64,000 nucleotides of DNA, from assembly GCA_029861535.1 (NCBI GenBank), contig JAOTZC010000003.1, positions 62,001-126,000 of the forward strand, given 5' to 3'. Each line of letters begins with the position of its first letter. The first letter of the stretch is position 1. The DNA comes from Gammaproteobacteria bacterium (lineage in GTDB: Bacteria > Pseudomonadota > Gammaproteobacteria > Steroidobacterales > Woeseiaceae). Shown piece by piece: positions 35,259 to 45,271 of the stretch. A program made the position numbers and the translations under genes. The notes under the pieces are model-generated. The model saw nothing but the letters and a program-made list of their open reading frames with translations, was not told the DNA's origin and ran no database searches.

Positions 35259-37016
35259 CTATTCCTGCAGTTGGGAAGTTACCCAAGCGTCCATCCGTTG
35301 TTCGAGTAGGTCCAGCGGTAGTGCTCCGGCACCCAGCAGTTCGTCGTGAAATGCGCGTATATCAAAGTTGCCGCCCAGCGCGGCTTCTGCGTTTTTTCTT
35401 AGTGCGAGGATTTTTAGCTGACCGATCTTATACGCTAGCGCCTGCCCAGGGTTGCCAATGTAGCGGTCGATTTCGTTAATGATGTCGTGTTCGGTTTTCG
35501 CTGCGTTGTCTTTGAAAAAATCGATCGCCTGCTGCCGCGTCCAGCCTTTGTAGTGAATGCCAGTGTCGACGACGAGGCGGACCGCGCGCCACATTTCATA
35601 GGTTAATGCGCCAAAACGCGAGTACGGGTCTTTATACAAGCCGAGATCATGGCCGAGGCTTTCGCTGTACAGCCCCCAGCCTTCGACAAACGCCGTAAAA
35701 CCGGAGAAGCGGCGAAAGTTCGGCATCTCGCCTAGCTCTTGTTGTAGCGCAATCTGCAAGTGATGGCCTGGCATTGCCTCATGCACCGACAGTACTTCAA
35801 TCTCGTACTTCGGACGAACTTCGGGCATGTACAGATTCACCCAATAGATGCCTGCGCGACTTCCGTCAGCAGCCGGCCCGGTGTAATAGGCCGTGGTCGT
35901 GTCCGGCGCCGTAGCCGCCGGAATTGCTTTAACGCCATACGGCATTCGCGGCAACTTGCCGAAGAGTTTTACCAGTTCCGGGTCGATGCGTTTGCAGATC
36001 GCGAGGTATGCCTCAAATAGATCGTCCGGGTTATCGTAGTAAAACTGTGAGTCGCTACGCAGGAATTCCAGGAACGCCTGGAAGTCACCATCAAATTCGA
36101 GCTCGTCGATAATGAGCTGCATCGCTTCGCGGATACGTTTTACTTCGCTTAGGCCAAGGCGATGTATGTCGTCGGGTGTCATCTGCGTTGTCGTAAATTC
36201 CCTGGCCAGGAACTCGTACCATTCGTTGCCTTTCGGCAGCGATGATAAGCCGATGCTGTCACGGCTTGCCGGCAGGTAAGTGCGTTCAAAATACCGCGCA
36301 AGCCGACGATAAGCGGGGATAACAGTTTTTTCGATGGTGTCGACGGCGGATTGTTGCAGGCGCTCTCGATCGGTCGTACTGAATGATTCGGGTAGCTCTT
36401 CAAATACTTCGTAGAACGGGCTGTCGGTTCCGACCTCGACGAGCTGTGTCGCAATCTGATCGGGTATTCGCTGCATCAACACAGCCGGTGGCATAATGCC
36501 GTCTCTACGGCCGCGTTCTGCGAGATCGATGGTCTGCTTGATGACTGTTTCGATCTGACTCATTCGCGACAACCAATCCTCGTAGTCTTTAACCGTTGCC
36601 AATGGAATGCTGCGCGTCCGATCGTCTAAGGTTTGTACGCCACCCCTGTGACTGAATGGAAGCAGGTGGCCGTTGTAAGCGTATCGATCAGCATCGTTTT
36701 GTAACTCGCGGCGAAACAACTCGTAGTTCAGCTGATCGCCGTCTGATAGCTCGTTGCGCTCAATGGCATAAACGCGGCTGAGAAAGTCGCGCGTTTTTTG
36801 CTGCCGCGTCGCGATGGCGCTGAGACTTTGATCTGTCCACTGATCGTTATAGCGGCGATCGCCGAGATAGGATGCAAATGTCGGAAACTCCGCCATTTGA
36901 TGCTCCCAGACCTCATCGACCAAGGTCTGAAAATCCGCGCTCGCGTCGGCATAGGCGGGAATTGTGAGCAGAATATTGAGGGTGATGGCCAAAAGATTGG
37001 CAAGTAAGCGCAGCAT
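35259..37016 (-). CDS. DUF885-family putative peptidase, secreted
   Basis: A 585-residue protein with an N-terminal signal peptide (MLRLLANLLAITLNILLTIPAYA) and the DUF885 metal-site-like motif VHEAMPGHHLQIALQQELG followed by FVEGWGLYSESLG. The HExxxGHH and EGWxLY arrangement suggests a zinc metallopeptidase of the gluzincin type, but substrates of this family are not established. It is convergent with the ligase gene and divergent from the glycine riboswitch/gcv operon. Confidence 0.85.
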   Translation of the reverse strand: MLRLLANLLAITLNILLTIPAYADASADFQTLVDEVWEHQMAEFPTFASYLGDRRYNDQWTDQSLSAIATRQQKTRDFLSRVYAIERNELSDGDQLNYELFRRELQNDADRYAYNGHLLPFSHRGGVQTLDDRTRSIPLATVKDYEDWLSRMSQIETVIKQTIDLAERGRRDGIMPPAVLMQRIPDQIATQLVEVGTDSPFYEVFEELPESFSTTDRERLQQSAVDTIEKTVIPAYRRLARYFERTYLPASRDSIGLSSLPKGNEWYEFLAREFTTTQMTPDDIHRLGLSEVKRIREAMQLIIDELEFDGDFQAFLEFLRSDSQFYYDNPDDLFEAYLAICKRIDPELVKLFGKLPRMPYGVKAIPAATAPDTTTAYYTGPAADGSRAGIYWVNLYMPEVRPKYEIEVLSVHEAMPGHHLQIALQQELGEMPNFRRFSGFTAFVEGWGLYSESLGHDLGLYKDPYSRFGALTYEMWRAVRLVVDTGIHYKGWTRQQAIDFFKDNAAKTEHDIINEIDRYIGNPGQALAYKIGQLKILALRKNAEAALGGNFDIRAFHDELLGAGALPLDLLEQRMDAWVTSQLQE

Positions 37017-37146
37017 GTGAATCCCCGTCGGATTTCTACGACAAATAAGGCAACATTGTGTCCGCCGCTTTCTGCGCCCGCAAGCGCGGGCAGGCCGGCG
37101 GGTCCCGATTATCTGTGTTCAGGTAGTCATCGCAAGGGGCATTCGC

Positions 37147-37152
37147 TATGAT
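37147..37152 (+). promoter_or_regulatory. candidate -10 box of the gcv operon
   Basis: TATGAT lies about 30 bp before the first riboswitch aptamer; a TAGTCA -35-like hexamer sits 17 bp upstream at 37124. The remainder of the gap from the DUF885 start (37017-37123) shows only a small GCCCGC/GCGGGC hairpin and no gene. Confidence 0.4.
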
Positions 37153-37178
37153 TGCCACACTAATCAATAGGGTGCACA

Positions 37179-37358
37179 GAAGAGACCTCGAATCGCTCGG
37201 GGCGCCGAAGGCGCAACTCGCTCGGAAACGCTCAGGCAAATGGACTGTGTACGCTGATTAGCTCTGGAGAGCGGCCGTAACACTGGCCCACCGAAGGGGT
37301 ATGCGGCTGCTAACGGAAAGACCCGTGGCCATTGATCTCTCAGGTACCTAAGGACAGA
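37179..37358 (+). promoter_or_regulatory. tandem glycine riboswitch
   Basis: Two consecutive glycine aptamers precede gcvT. Aptamer 1 (about 37179-37272) contains GGCGCCGAAGGCGCAA, GGAAACGCTCAGGCAAATGG and CTCTGGAGAG. Aptamer 2 (about 37273-37358) contains CACCGAAGGGG, GGAAAGACCC and CTCTCAGGTACCTAAGGACAG. These are the conserved glycine-binding elements. In known cases glycine turns on expression of glycine cleavage genes. The 3' end directly abuts a terminator stem. Confidence 0.93.
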
Positions 37359-37397
37359 GGGGCGGCAGGTCGGTTGATCTGCCGCCCCATTTTTTTT
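37359..37397 (+). terminator. intrinsic terminator, expression platform of the glycine riboswitch
   Basis: GGGGCGGCAG pairs with CTGCCGCCCC (37359-37368 with 37379-37388), extended by three more pairs towards a GGTT loop and followed by eight T residues. It lies between aptamer 2 and gcvT, 15 nt before the start codon. Its first Gs adjoin the closing segment of aptamer 2, so formation of one could exclude the other; this points to transcriptional control. Confidence 0.9.
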
Positions 37398-37411
37398 GCT
37401 CTGGAGTGCAT

Positions 37412-38503
37412 ATGGGTCAGAAGACACCGTTGTATGACAAGCACGTTGAAGCTGGCGCCCGAATCGTCGATTTCGGCGGTTGGGATATGCCTGTCAATTA
37501 CGGATCGCAGAAAGAGGAACATCATGCGGTGCGTCAGCATGCCGGTGTCTTCGATGTGTCGCACATGACAATCGTCGATTTGTCCGGAGAACGCACGCAG
37601 CCGTTCTTGCGCTACCTGCTCGCTAACGATGTCGCCAAAATTACCCAATCCGGCAAAGCAATGTATACGTGCATGTTGAACGAGTCGGGCGGCGTTATCG
37701 ATGACTTGATCGTGTATTTTTTCGATGCCGAAAGCTATCGGCTCGTTGTCAACGCCGCGACGCGTGAAAAAGATCTTGCCTGGATCCGCGAACATGCCGA
37801 GCCATACGACGTCCGTGTCAGCGAACGCGCTGAGCTCGCGATGCTCGCCGTGCAGGGCCCAAAAGCTCGTGAGCTTGCAGCGCCAGTGATCGGCGAACAA
37901 TGGCGCGACCAGGCGTTGCTGCTAAAACCGTTTACGGCAATGTATGCGGGCGACCTGTTCGTTGCGCGTACAGGCTACACTGGAGAGGACGGCTGGGAGA
38001 TCGTTATGCCGGCCGCGGATGCCCCGGCAACCTGGGATCAATTACTGGCCGCTGGCATTGTGCCCTGTGGGCTGGGCGCCAGAGATACGCTGCGCCTTGA
38101 GGCCGCGATGAATCTATACGGTAACGACATGGATGCGAACTTCACGCCGCTCGAGTCGGGTCTGGAATGGACGATAGCTTGGGAACCGGCGGAGCGCGCG
38201 TTCATTGGACGTGCGGCGCTAGAACAGCAACAAACGGCTGACAACGTGCGGCGTTTTGTCGGGCTTGTCCTTGAGGGCAAGGGTGTACTGCGTGGTCATC
38301 AGCGTATCGTTGTCGAAGGGGTCGGGGAAGGCGAGATTACATCGGGCGGCTTTTCGCCGACGATGGAGCGCTCTATTGCGCTCGCGCGCTTGCCAGCCGG
38401 TGACTACGATGTGGCTAAAGTCGATATTCGCGGCAAACTTCTCGACGTGCGGGTCGTTAAGACACCCTTTGTTCGTAACGGAAAAATTCGCGTCGAGCTT
38501 TAA
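37412..38503 (+). CDS. gcvT: glycine cleavage system aminomethyltransferase (T protein)
   Basis: GcvT transfers the methylene group from the aminomethyl-lipoyl H protein to THF, releasing ammonia. The N-terminus MGQKTPLYDKHVEAGARIVDFGGWDMPVNYGSQ is family-like; the ATG at 37412 is preceded by TGGAG, whereas the frame opens six bases earlier with GTG. Folate-binding motifs (GDLFVARTGYTGEDGWEI, LGARDTLRLEAAMNLYGND) are intact. It has 363 residues and is the first gene under riboswitch control. Confidence 0.97.
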   Translation: MGQKTPLYDKHVEAGARIVDFGGWDMPVNYGSQKEEHHAVRQHAGVFDVSHMTIVDLSGERTQPFLRYLLANDVAKITQSGKAMYTCMLNESGGVIDDLIVYFFDAESYRLVVNAATREKDLAWIREHAEPYDVRVSERAELAMLAVQGPKARELAAPVIGEQWRDQALLLKPFTAMYAGDLFVARTGYTGEDGWEIVMPAADAPATWDQLLAAGIVPCGLGARDTLRLEAAMNLYGNDMDANFTPLESGLEWTIAWEPAERAFIGRAALEQQQTADNVRRFVGLVLEGKGVLRGHQRIVVEGVGEGEITSGGFSPTMERSIALARLPAGDYDVAKVDIRGKLLDVRVVKTPFVRNGKIRVEL

Positions 38504-38546
38504 TTTGAACGCGAGCAAGAAAATACTCTGAAAGGGGAGACACACA

Positions 38547-38942
38547 ATGAGTGAAATGCCTGGAGACCTGCTGTACACAAAGGAACACGAGTGGCTGCGG
38601 CGAGAAGACGACGGCAGCGTAACGGTCGGCATCACTGATCATGCACAAACTGCTCTGGGTGATCTGGTCTACGTAGAATTGCCGGAGCAAGGGATGGATC
38701 TTGACGCGGAAGGTGAGATGGCCGTTGTCGAGTCGGTCAAAGCAGCGTCCGATGTCTATGCACCGATATCGGGTACCGTTGAGGCAGTCAATGAAACTCT
38801 CGCGGACGATCCGGAGAGGATTAACTCCGACCCGTACGGCGATGGCTGGATCGTCAGGATTCGGCCTGCCGATGCGATTGACGAATCCGAACTGATGTCG
38901 CCTGACGACTACCAGGCGCTATTGGACGAGCTCGACGCCTGA
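38547..38942 (+). CDS. gcvH: glycine cleavage system H protein
   Basis: GcvH carries the lipoyl group that shuttles the aminomethyl intermediate among P, T and L proteins. The lipoylation lysine is in AVVESVKAASDVYAPISG. The 131-residue length is normal. AAAGGGGAG lies upstream as a strong ribosome binding site. It lies between gcvT and gcvPA. Confidence 0.97.
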   Translation: MSEMPGDLLYTKEHEWLRREDDGSVTVGITDHAQTALGDLVYVELPEQGMDLDAEGEMAVVESVKAASDVYAPISGTVEAVNETLADDPERINSDPYGDGWIVRIRPADAIDESELMSPDDYQALLDELDA

Positions 38943-38966
38943 TTCTCTAATTCAAAGAGCGGGACT

Positions 38967-40352
38967 ATGCCGTTTATACCTCACACGAAAAAAGACACTG
39001 AAGAAATGCTCGACGCGATCGGCGTCAGTGATATTGAAACGCTGTTCGACGAAATCCCCGACGAGCTGCGTATCGATTCGTTAGCTGGGGTGCCGGATGC
39101 GCTGTCCGAGATGCACATCACGCGACTGATGCGCGAGCGTGCGGAAAAGGATGGAGCACCGTTGTGTTTCATCGGCGCTGGGGCCTACGAGCATCACATT
39201 CCGACCGCGGTTTGGGACATCGCGACACGCGGTGAATACTACAGCGCTTACACACCATACCAAGCAGAGGCGAGCCAGGGCACACTGCAGACAATCTACG
39301 AATACCAGTCCATGATCACCGAATTGACCGGGCTTGATGCGAGCAACGCGTCTTTATATGACGGTGCCTCCGGATTTGCCGAGGCCGCGCTGATGGCCGT
39401 GCGTGTCAACCGCAAGGTGAAATCAGGGCGCGTGTTAGTCGCACCGGGTGTCAATCCAGTCTACGTCAAAGTCGCCAACGCCATTGCCGGCAGGCAGGGC
39501 ATCACATTCGAATCGCTGCCAGCCGATCCGCAAACTGGAAACGTCGAACTTGAGCAGGTCGATGACAGCTGCGTACCGGTTGCGGTCGTGATTCAACAGC
39601 CGTCATTTGTTGGCACGCTCGAGGATGTCGATCGATTGACTGACTGGGCGCATGCACAGGGCGCGCTGGTCGTTGCAGTCGTCAACCCGACGTCGCTTGC
39701 TTTGCTCAAAGCGCCAGGTCACTGGGGCCAGCAGGGTGCGGACGTCGCCAGCGGCGAAGGTCAGCCGCTCGGTGTGCCGCTGTCGTCCGGAGGCCCGTAT
39801 TTTGGATTCATGACCTGCAAACAAAAACACATCCGACAAATGCCGGGACGAATCGTCGGTCGTACGACCGACCTCGATGGCGATCCTGGTTTTTCGTTGA
39901 CTTTGCAGGCACGCGAACAACATATTCGGCGTTCAAAAGCGACCTCGAACATCTGCACGAATCAAGGGCTAATGGTCACCGCGGCGACGATTTACATGGC
40001 CTTGCTCGGCTATGAGGGCCTGGCGCGGGTTGCGGCGCGATCCCATCAAAATACGGCGCGGCTAATCGATGGCCTGTGCGCAATCGATGGCATCGAGCGC
40101 TTGTATGAAGGCCCGTACTTTCATGAAGTCGCATTGCGGCTCGATCGGCCAGTGGCGCCGGTGCTCGAGGCGCTTGCGGCACGCGATATCCTCGGCGGTC
40201 TCGATCTATCCGCCTACTGTCCCGACATTGAGGACGCGTTGCTCGTTTGCGCAACGGAAACCAAAACAGACGAAGACATCGACGCCTACATAAGTGCGAT
40301 GCAGGATATTTTTCACTCACGGTCTCAGACCCAACCCCGGAAAAGCGCATGA
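38967..40352 (+). CDS. gcvPA: glycine dehydrogenase subunit 1 (split P protein)
   Basis: This is the N-terminal half of the PLP-dependent P protein that decarboxylates glycine, in the two-subunit form. It starts [20 protein letters not shown] and includes [17 protein letters not shown] and [24 protein letters not shown]. The length of 461 residues fits. Its stop overlaps the start of a Tpx-like peroxidase gene that separates it from gcvPB. Confidence 0.96.
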   Translation: MPFIPHTKKDTEEMLDAIGVSDIETLFDEIPDELRIDSLAGVPDALSEMHITRLMRERAEKDGAPLCFIGAGAYEHHIPTAVWDIATRGEYYSAYTPYQAEASQGTLQTIYEYQSMITELTGLDASNASLYDGASGFAEAALMAVRVNRKVKSGRVLVAPGVNPVYVKVANAIAGRQGITFESLPADPQTGNVELEQVDDSCVPVAVVIQQPSFVGTLEDVDRLTDWAHAQGALVVAVVNPTSLALLKAPGHWGQQGADVASGEGQPLGVPLSSGGPYFGFMTCKQKHIRQMPGRIVGRTTDLDGDPGFSLTLQAREQHIRRSKATSNICTNQGLMVTAATIYMALLGYEGLARVAARSHQNTARLIDGLCAIDGIERLYEGPYFHEVALRLDRPVAPVLEALAARDILGGLDLSAYCPDIEDALLVCATETKTDEDIDAYISAMQDIFHSRSQTQPRKSA

Positions 40353-40888
40353 GCGGAACAATCGTCGCAAAAACCATTTATGACAGTGGTAATTATCGTA
40401 CCTACGGCGATCTTCCGGCCGTTGGCAGCCGAGCCCCCGACATCATGCTCGTAAACACCAAATTACAAAACGTATCTTTCGCAAACTGGATGGGCTCCCG
40501 CAAGATCATGAATATTTTCGTTAGTATCGATACGACGATCTGCGCACAATCGGTCATGGAGTTCGATCGATTGGGCAAGGATTACGACGACATCGCGATG
40601 CTAATGGTTTCTTACGACCTGCCGTTCGCACATGCACGGTTTGCAGAGCAGCATGAGCTCAAGAATGTCGTTGGGCTGTCTGCGATTCGGCACGCCGGCT
40701 TTGGCGAAAACTACGGTGTGCAAATCATTGAAGGCCCCCTCGCCGGAATGTTCTCGAGAGCCGTCGTCGTTATCGACGAGAACAATACCATTGTGCACCG
40801 AGAGCACATTCAAGACATCGGCAGAGAACCCGATTATGCGGCAGCGTTCAAGGCCTTGGGCGTCGATGTCGAAGACTCGATAGCTTAG
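40349..40888 (+). CDS. tpx: Tpx-like thiol peroxidase lacking the resolving cysteine
   Basis: Similar to atypical two-Cys peroxiredoxin Tpx, which reduces hydroperoxides: [11 protein letters not shown] contains the peroxidatic Cys65, and the ends ([39 protein letters not shown]) are Tpx-like. E. coli Tpx uses Cys61 and Cys95; the equivalent of Cys95 here is Ala99 (RFAEQH), and Cys65 is the only Cys in the protein. It therefore would act as a one-Cys enzyme with an external reductant. The ATG at 40349 overlaps the gcvPA stop (ATGA), so it is translationally coupled within the glycine cleavage operon. Confidence 0.88.
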   Translation: MSGTIVAKTIYDSGNYRTYGDLPAVGSRAPDIMLVNTKLQNVSFANWMGSRKIMNIFVSIDTTICAQSVMEFDRLGKDYDDIAMLMVSYDLPFAHARFAEQHELKNVVGLSAIRHAGFGENYGVQIIEGPLAGMFSRAVVVIDENNTIVHREHIQDIGREPDYAAAFKALGVDVEDSIA

Positions 40889-40900
40889 ATAGGCAAATCC

Positions 40901-42382
40901 ATGACGAAGATCACCGATAAACTGATATTCGAGAAGTCCCGCTCCGGACGGCGCGCCTTTGCGCAGGCGCCGCAGTTCGATAGCGACATAAATATCCCGC
41001 AGCAATTCCGGCGCCCGGACCGGCCGAATCTGCCGGAGGCATCTGAACTACAGGTAGTCCGACATTACACACGCCTTTCGCAAAAGAACTTTTCGATCGA
41101 TACGCAGTTCTACCCGCTCGGCTCATGCACGATGAAGTACAACCCCCGCGCCTGCAATGCGCTTGCGTTGCTGCCCGGGTTTGCCGGGCGTCACCCGCTT
41201 GGCCCTGAGAGTCATGGCCAGGGATTCATGAAATGCATGTTCGAATTGCAGGAAATGCTCAAAGACGTCACCGGCATGAAAGGGGTGTCACTGACGCCAA
41301 TGGCCGGTGCACAGGGCGAACTTGCCGGCGTCGCAATGATTCGCGCGTACCACGAGGCGCGCGGTGACGATGAACGTGTCGAAATTCTCGTGCCAGATGC
41401 CGCACATGGCACGAATCCGGCAACGGCTACGATGTGCGGCTGTATCGTCAAAGAGATTCCGACGGATAGCGAAGGTGATATCAATATTGATGCCCTAAAA
41501 GCCGCGCTCGGCCCGAAAACAGCCGGCATCATGTTGACGAACCCATCGACGCTGGGTGTCTTCGAACGCCATATCACTCTCGTCGATGAACTTGTACGCG
41601 ATGCTGGCGGGTTGTTGTATTACGACGGTGCAAACCTGAACGCGATTCTCGGCAAGGTACGTCCGGGCGACATGGGCTTTGATGTTATTCACATGAACCT
41701 GCACAAGACGTTTTCGACACCGCACGGTGGAGGTGGTCCGGGTTCTGGTGCGGTAGGTGTCAACGACAGACTACTGCCGTTCATGCCGATACCAGTCATC
41801 GGTGCGGACGTCACCGGCGGCGAAACCGTGTACCGATGGTTCGCCGAGAAAGACCTGCCGCAAAGTATCGGTCGCCTGTCCGGTTTCATGGGTAATTCTG
41901 GCGTGTTACTGCGCGCTTATGTGTACATGCGCATGATCGGCCGCAATGGCATGCGACGGATCGCCGAGTTCGCAACGCTGAATGCGAATTACCTGATGGT
42001 GAAACTTGAAGAGAGCGGCTTCGAGCTGGCGTTTCCGAATCGGCGTGCCAGTCACGAATTTATTGTTACGTTGAAAAAAGAAGCGAAGTCATATGACCTG
42101 ACGGCAATGGATTTAGCCAAAGCACTGCTTGATCGCAATTATCATGCGCCAACAACGTACTTTCCGTTGCTCGTACCGGAATGCTTGTTGATCGAACCTA
42201 CCGAGACGGAAAGCAAGGAAACGCTGGACGGCTTCGTCGATGCGATGGTCCATATCGCCAATGCTGCGCGGGACAAGGGTGAGACTTACAAAGAAGCGCC
42301 TTATACTATGCCCGTGCGGCGGCTGGACGACGTTAAAGCGGCGCGGCAGCTCGATATCCGCTATCAGCGCGACAGCGAATAA
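40901..42382 (+). CDS. gcvPB: glycine dehydrogenase subunit 2 (split P protein)
   Basis: The C-terminal half of the P protein, carrying the PLP lysine in [24 protein letters not shown]. Other family segments are [13 protein letters not shown] and [13 protein letters not shown]. The 493-residue length is normal for the split form. It follows the peroxidase gene by 12 bp and completes the gcvT-H-PA-tpx-PB operon. The L protein (lipoamide dehydrogenase) is not encoded here. Confidence 0.96.
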   Translation: MTKITDKLIFEKSRSGRRAFAQAPQFDSDINIPQQFRRPDRPNLPEASELQVVRHYTRLSQKNFSIDTQFYPLGSCTMKYNPRACNALALLPGFAGRHPLGPESHGQGFMKCMFELQEMLKDVTGMKGVSLTPMAGAQGELAGVAMIRAYHEARGDDERVEILVPDAAHGTNPATATMCGCIVKEIPTDSEGDINIDALKAALGPKTAGIMLTNPSTLGVFERHITLVDELVRDAGGLLYYDGANLNAILGKVRPGDMGFDVIHMNLHKTFSTPHGGGGPGSGAVGVNDRLLPFMPIPVIGADVTGGETVYRWFAEKDLPQSIGRLSGFMGNSGVLLRAYVYMRMIGRNGMRRIAEFATLNANYLMVKLEESGFELAFPNRRASHEFIVTLKKEAKSYDLTAMDLAKALLDRNYHAPTTYFPLLVPECLLIEPTETESKETLDGFVDAMVHIANAARDKGETYKEAPYTMPVRRLDDVKAARQLDIRYQRDSE

Positions 42383-42467
42383 ATCCTCTCTTTTTTGGGA
42401 ACCGCATCGCCCTCAGCCAGTCCCTATTAGTCTAGTATGGGCGCGTCGGCACCCTTCGAGGACTTAC

Positions 42468-45266
42468 ATGACATTCGGCAGATACCTCGTAGCTGTTCTT
42501 TTCGCATTCCTTGCGGCGCCGCTACCGGCGGCCGAGGACTCCGAGTGGACCAGCACGCTCGATCGGATTTCGTCCGGGGTCGTTTCGATTCGTGTCGACA
42601 GCACCCGTGCTTTCGACACCGAATGGAATTCGTCGAGCCAGGCAACCGGCTTCGTCGTCGATGCCGAGCGTGGGCTGATCTTGACCAATCGGCATGTCGT
42701 AACGCCTGGCCCGGTCGTTGCCGAAGCGGTATTTCGCAATAATGAGGAGGTGCGCCTGACACCGGTGTACCGCGACCCGGTCCACGATTTTGGCTTTTTT
42801 CGCTACGACCCGGACGAGCTGAATTACATAAAACCAACAGAATTGCCGCTCCGGCCAGAGGGCGCCGGGATCGGTCGTGAAATTCGCGTCATCGGTAACG
42901 ATGCCGGTGAGCAGCTGTCCATTCTGGCGGGCACAATCGCGCGCCTGGATCGTAAGGCACCGGACTACGGTCGCGGCAAGTACAACGACTTTAATACCTT
43001 TTACTATCAGGCGGCCTCGGGAACATCGGGCGGCTCGTCAGGCTCGCCGGTTGTCAATATCGACGGTGAAGTGGTTGCCCTCAACGCCGGTGCAAATAAT
43101 TCCGCGGCAAGCAGTTTTTTCCTGCCGCTTGATCGCATCGAACGGGCGTTATTGTTGTTGCAAAAGGATCAACCGGTCACTCGCGGCACCCTGCAGACGA
43201 TGTTCGAGCGTAAGCCTTACGACGAACTCAATCGACTCGGCCTAAGCGAAGCATCCGAGCGCGCGGCGCGATCTGAGTTTCCAAGTCAGACGGGCATGCT
43301 AACAGTCGAGCAAATCATTCCGGATTCGCCAGCTGATGGCAAGCTAAAACCAGGCGACATTCTGATTCGCATAGACGGAAAGCTGGTTGCCGAATTCGTG
43401 CCGCTCGCGGCGATGCTCGACGACAAAGTAGGCGATGAAGTTACGCTCGCGTTGGAACGCGGTGGTCGGACCGTCAATGAGACCGTGCAAGTTTCCGACC
43501 TGCACGGCATATCGCCGTCCGAATTTCTCGAGGTTGGCGACGCGATCGTCAACAATCTTTCGTATCAACAGGCGCGCCACTACAATCTGCCTGTCGAAGG
43601 TGTTTATGTCGCAAATCCCGGCTACTTAATGTCGAAATCCGCGGTGCCACGAGGCGCCGTTATTACACAATTTGGCTCGGACCAGGTTCGTAATCTCGAC
43701 GACTTTGAGGCAGCGCTTGATAAGCTTGCCGATGGCTCGCGTGCGCTGCTGCGCTACGTCACAATTGAAAACCCACAAAACACAGTTGTTCGACCGTTCG
43801 AAATGGATCGCGTCTGGTTTCCGGTCCGCCGATGCGCGCGCAACGACAAGACTGGCATTTGGCCGTGTCGCGAGCTTGGGCAGGGCCCCGAATTAGAACC
43901 ACCGATCCCGGGTAGTACGCGATTCACGCGCTACTCTGATCCGCGCGTGCGCGCAGTAGCGTCGTCGCTAGTTGTTGTGACGTTTGACCTGCCATATACG
44001 CTGTCAGGCGTTGCAGAACGCCATTACTATGGGACCGGTCTGATCGTCGACAAAGAACGGGGTTACGTACTGGTCGATCGAAATACCGTGCCACTTGCGA
44101 TTGGCGATGTGACAGTTACTTTTGCCGGATCGCTCGAAGTCGATGCGAAGATCGAACAGCTGCATCCGCTGCACAACCTCGCAATCATTTCCTATGATCC
44201 TGCGTTGATTGGTGATACTCCGGTCAAAGAAGCCACGATCAATACGGAAGCACTGCATTCGGGCGACGATGTCTGGGTCGTCGGCATCAAAGCCGATCAC
44301 CAGCTTGTGCATCAGCAAAGCAAAGTCGCATCAGTCGATCCATTGATACTGCCGCTTTCGCGGACCTTGCGATTCCGAGATTCAAACATAGAAGGTGTTT
44401 CGCTCGTTAACGGCCCGGCCGACTTCGATGGCGTAATCGTCGATAAACGTGGACGTGTAATGTCTACCTGGTCGAGTTTTATCCTGCAGGGAGGTGGCGA
44501 ATCAACGCAATTTAATCGCGGAATTCCGAGTGAGCTTGTGCTCGAGTTCGTACAGACGGTGCGGGCCGGCAAGCCGTTCTACTCGCTCGAAGCAGAATTC
44601 GTTTACGCACCTTTGTTTGCGGCGAGAAACATGGGTGTTGATGAAGACTGGCTCAAGCGCCTTGAGCAAAAAGACCCTGTGCGGCGTCGGGCGCTGAGTA
44701 TTGCGCGCCTGGTCGCCGGTACACCGGCGGCTGAAAAACTTCGCAACGGCGATATTGTGCTGGCCGTTAATGGCGAAGTAGTGACGTCTTTCCGTACGCT
44801 CGAGCAGGCCACTCAAAAGCCCGAAGTAACGCTAACCGTATGGCGTGATCAAGATGTGCGCGAAATTACGCTAAAAACCGCATCGCTTAGTGGGCGCGGA
44901 ATTGACCGCGCCGTGTCGTGGGCCGGTGCGCTATTGCAAGATCCTCATCGGCCGATGGCGGCGCAGCGTGGCATCCCGCCGTTCGGCGTGTATGTCGCGT
45001 TTTTTAGCTATGGGTCCCCGGCGACACGTTACGGCTTATGGGCGGGTCGCCGCATCGTGCAGATCGACGAAACGCCGACGCCAAACCTGCAGGCCTTCGT
45101 CGACGCCGTGTCCAGCAAGCAAGACCAAGAATCCGTGCGCGTTACAACGATAACGTGGAACGGGGCCGTCGAAGTAATTACGCTGAAAGTCGACAATCAG
45201 TACTGGCCGGCGTACCAAATTCGCCGCGAAAATAATGGTTGGAGCCGTTCGTCGATTGGCGGCTAG
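42468..45266 (+). CDS. double HtrA-like serine protease with four PDZ domains
   Basis: A signal peptide (MTFGRYLVAVLFAFLAAPLPAAE) leads into a trypsin-like domain with a complete triad: His76 (LTNRHVV), Asp107 (VHDFGF) and Ser191 (GGSSGSP). Two PDZ domains follow (about 300-360 and 390-460). A second protease-like domain (about 520-720) reads VDRNTV where NRHVV is expected and has no GSSGSP, so it is degenerate. It is followed by two more PDZ domains. The layout resembles eukaryotic Nma111/Ynm3. The ATG at 42468 with GAGG upstream is chosen; the frame is open from 42240 inside gcvPB. 932 residues. Confidence 0.85.
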   Translation: MTFGRYLVAVLFAFLAAPLPAAEDSEWTSTLDRISSGVVSIRVDSTRAFDTEWNSSSQATGFVVDAERGLILTNRHVVTPGPVVAEAVFRNNEEVRLTPVYRDPVHDFGFFRYDPDELNYIKPTELPLRPEGAGIGREIRVIGNDAGEQLSILAGTIARLDRKAPDYGRGKYNDFNTFYYQAASGTSGGSSGSPVVNIDGEVVALNAGANNSAASSFFLPLDRIERALLLLQKDQPVTRGTLQTMFERKPYDELNRLGLSEASERAARSEFPSQTGMLTVEQIIPDSPADGKLKPGDILIRIDGKLVAEFVPLAAMLDDKVGDEVTLALERGGRTVNETVQVSDLHGISPSEFLEVGDAIVNNLSYQQARHYNLPVEGVYVANPGYLMSKSAVPRGAVITQFGSDQVRNLDDFEAALDKLADGSRALLRYVTIENPQNTVVRPFEMDRVWFPVRRCARNDKTGIWPCRELGQGPELEPPIPGSTRFTRYSDPRVRAVASSLVVVTFDLPYTLSGVAERHYYGTGLIVDKERGYVLVDRNTVPLAIGDVTVTFAGSLEVDAKIEQLHPLHNLAIISYDPALIGDTPVKEATINTEALHSGDDVWVVGIKADHQLVHQQSKVASVDPLILPLSRTLRFRDSNIEGVSLVNGPADFDGVIVDKRGRVMSTWSSFILQGGGESTQFNRGIPSELVLEFVQTVRAGKPFYSLEAEFVYAPLFAARNMGVDEDWLKRLEQKDPVRRRALSIARLVAGTPAAEKLRNGDIVLAVNGEVVTSFRTLEQATQKPEVTLTVWRDQDVREITLKTASLSGRGIDRAVSWAGALLQDPHRPMAAQRGIPPFGVYVAFFSYGSPATRYGLWAGRRIVQIDETPTPNLQAFVDAVSSKQDQESVRVTTITWNGAVEVITLKVDNQYWPAYQIRRENNGWSRSSIGG

Positions 45267-45271
45267 GATTG

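Noticed and set aside
42240-42467. N-terminal extension of the HtrA-like protein into gcvPB
   Set aside because: It would overlap 143 bp of gcvPB and hide the signal peptide that begins at 42468.
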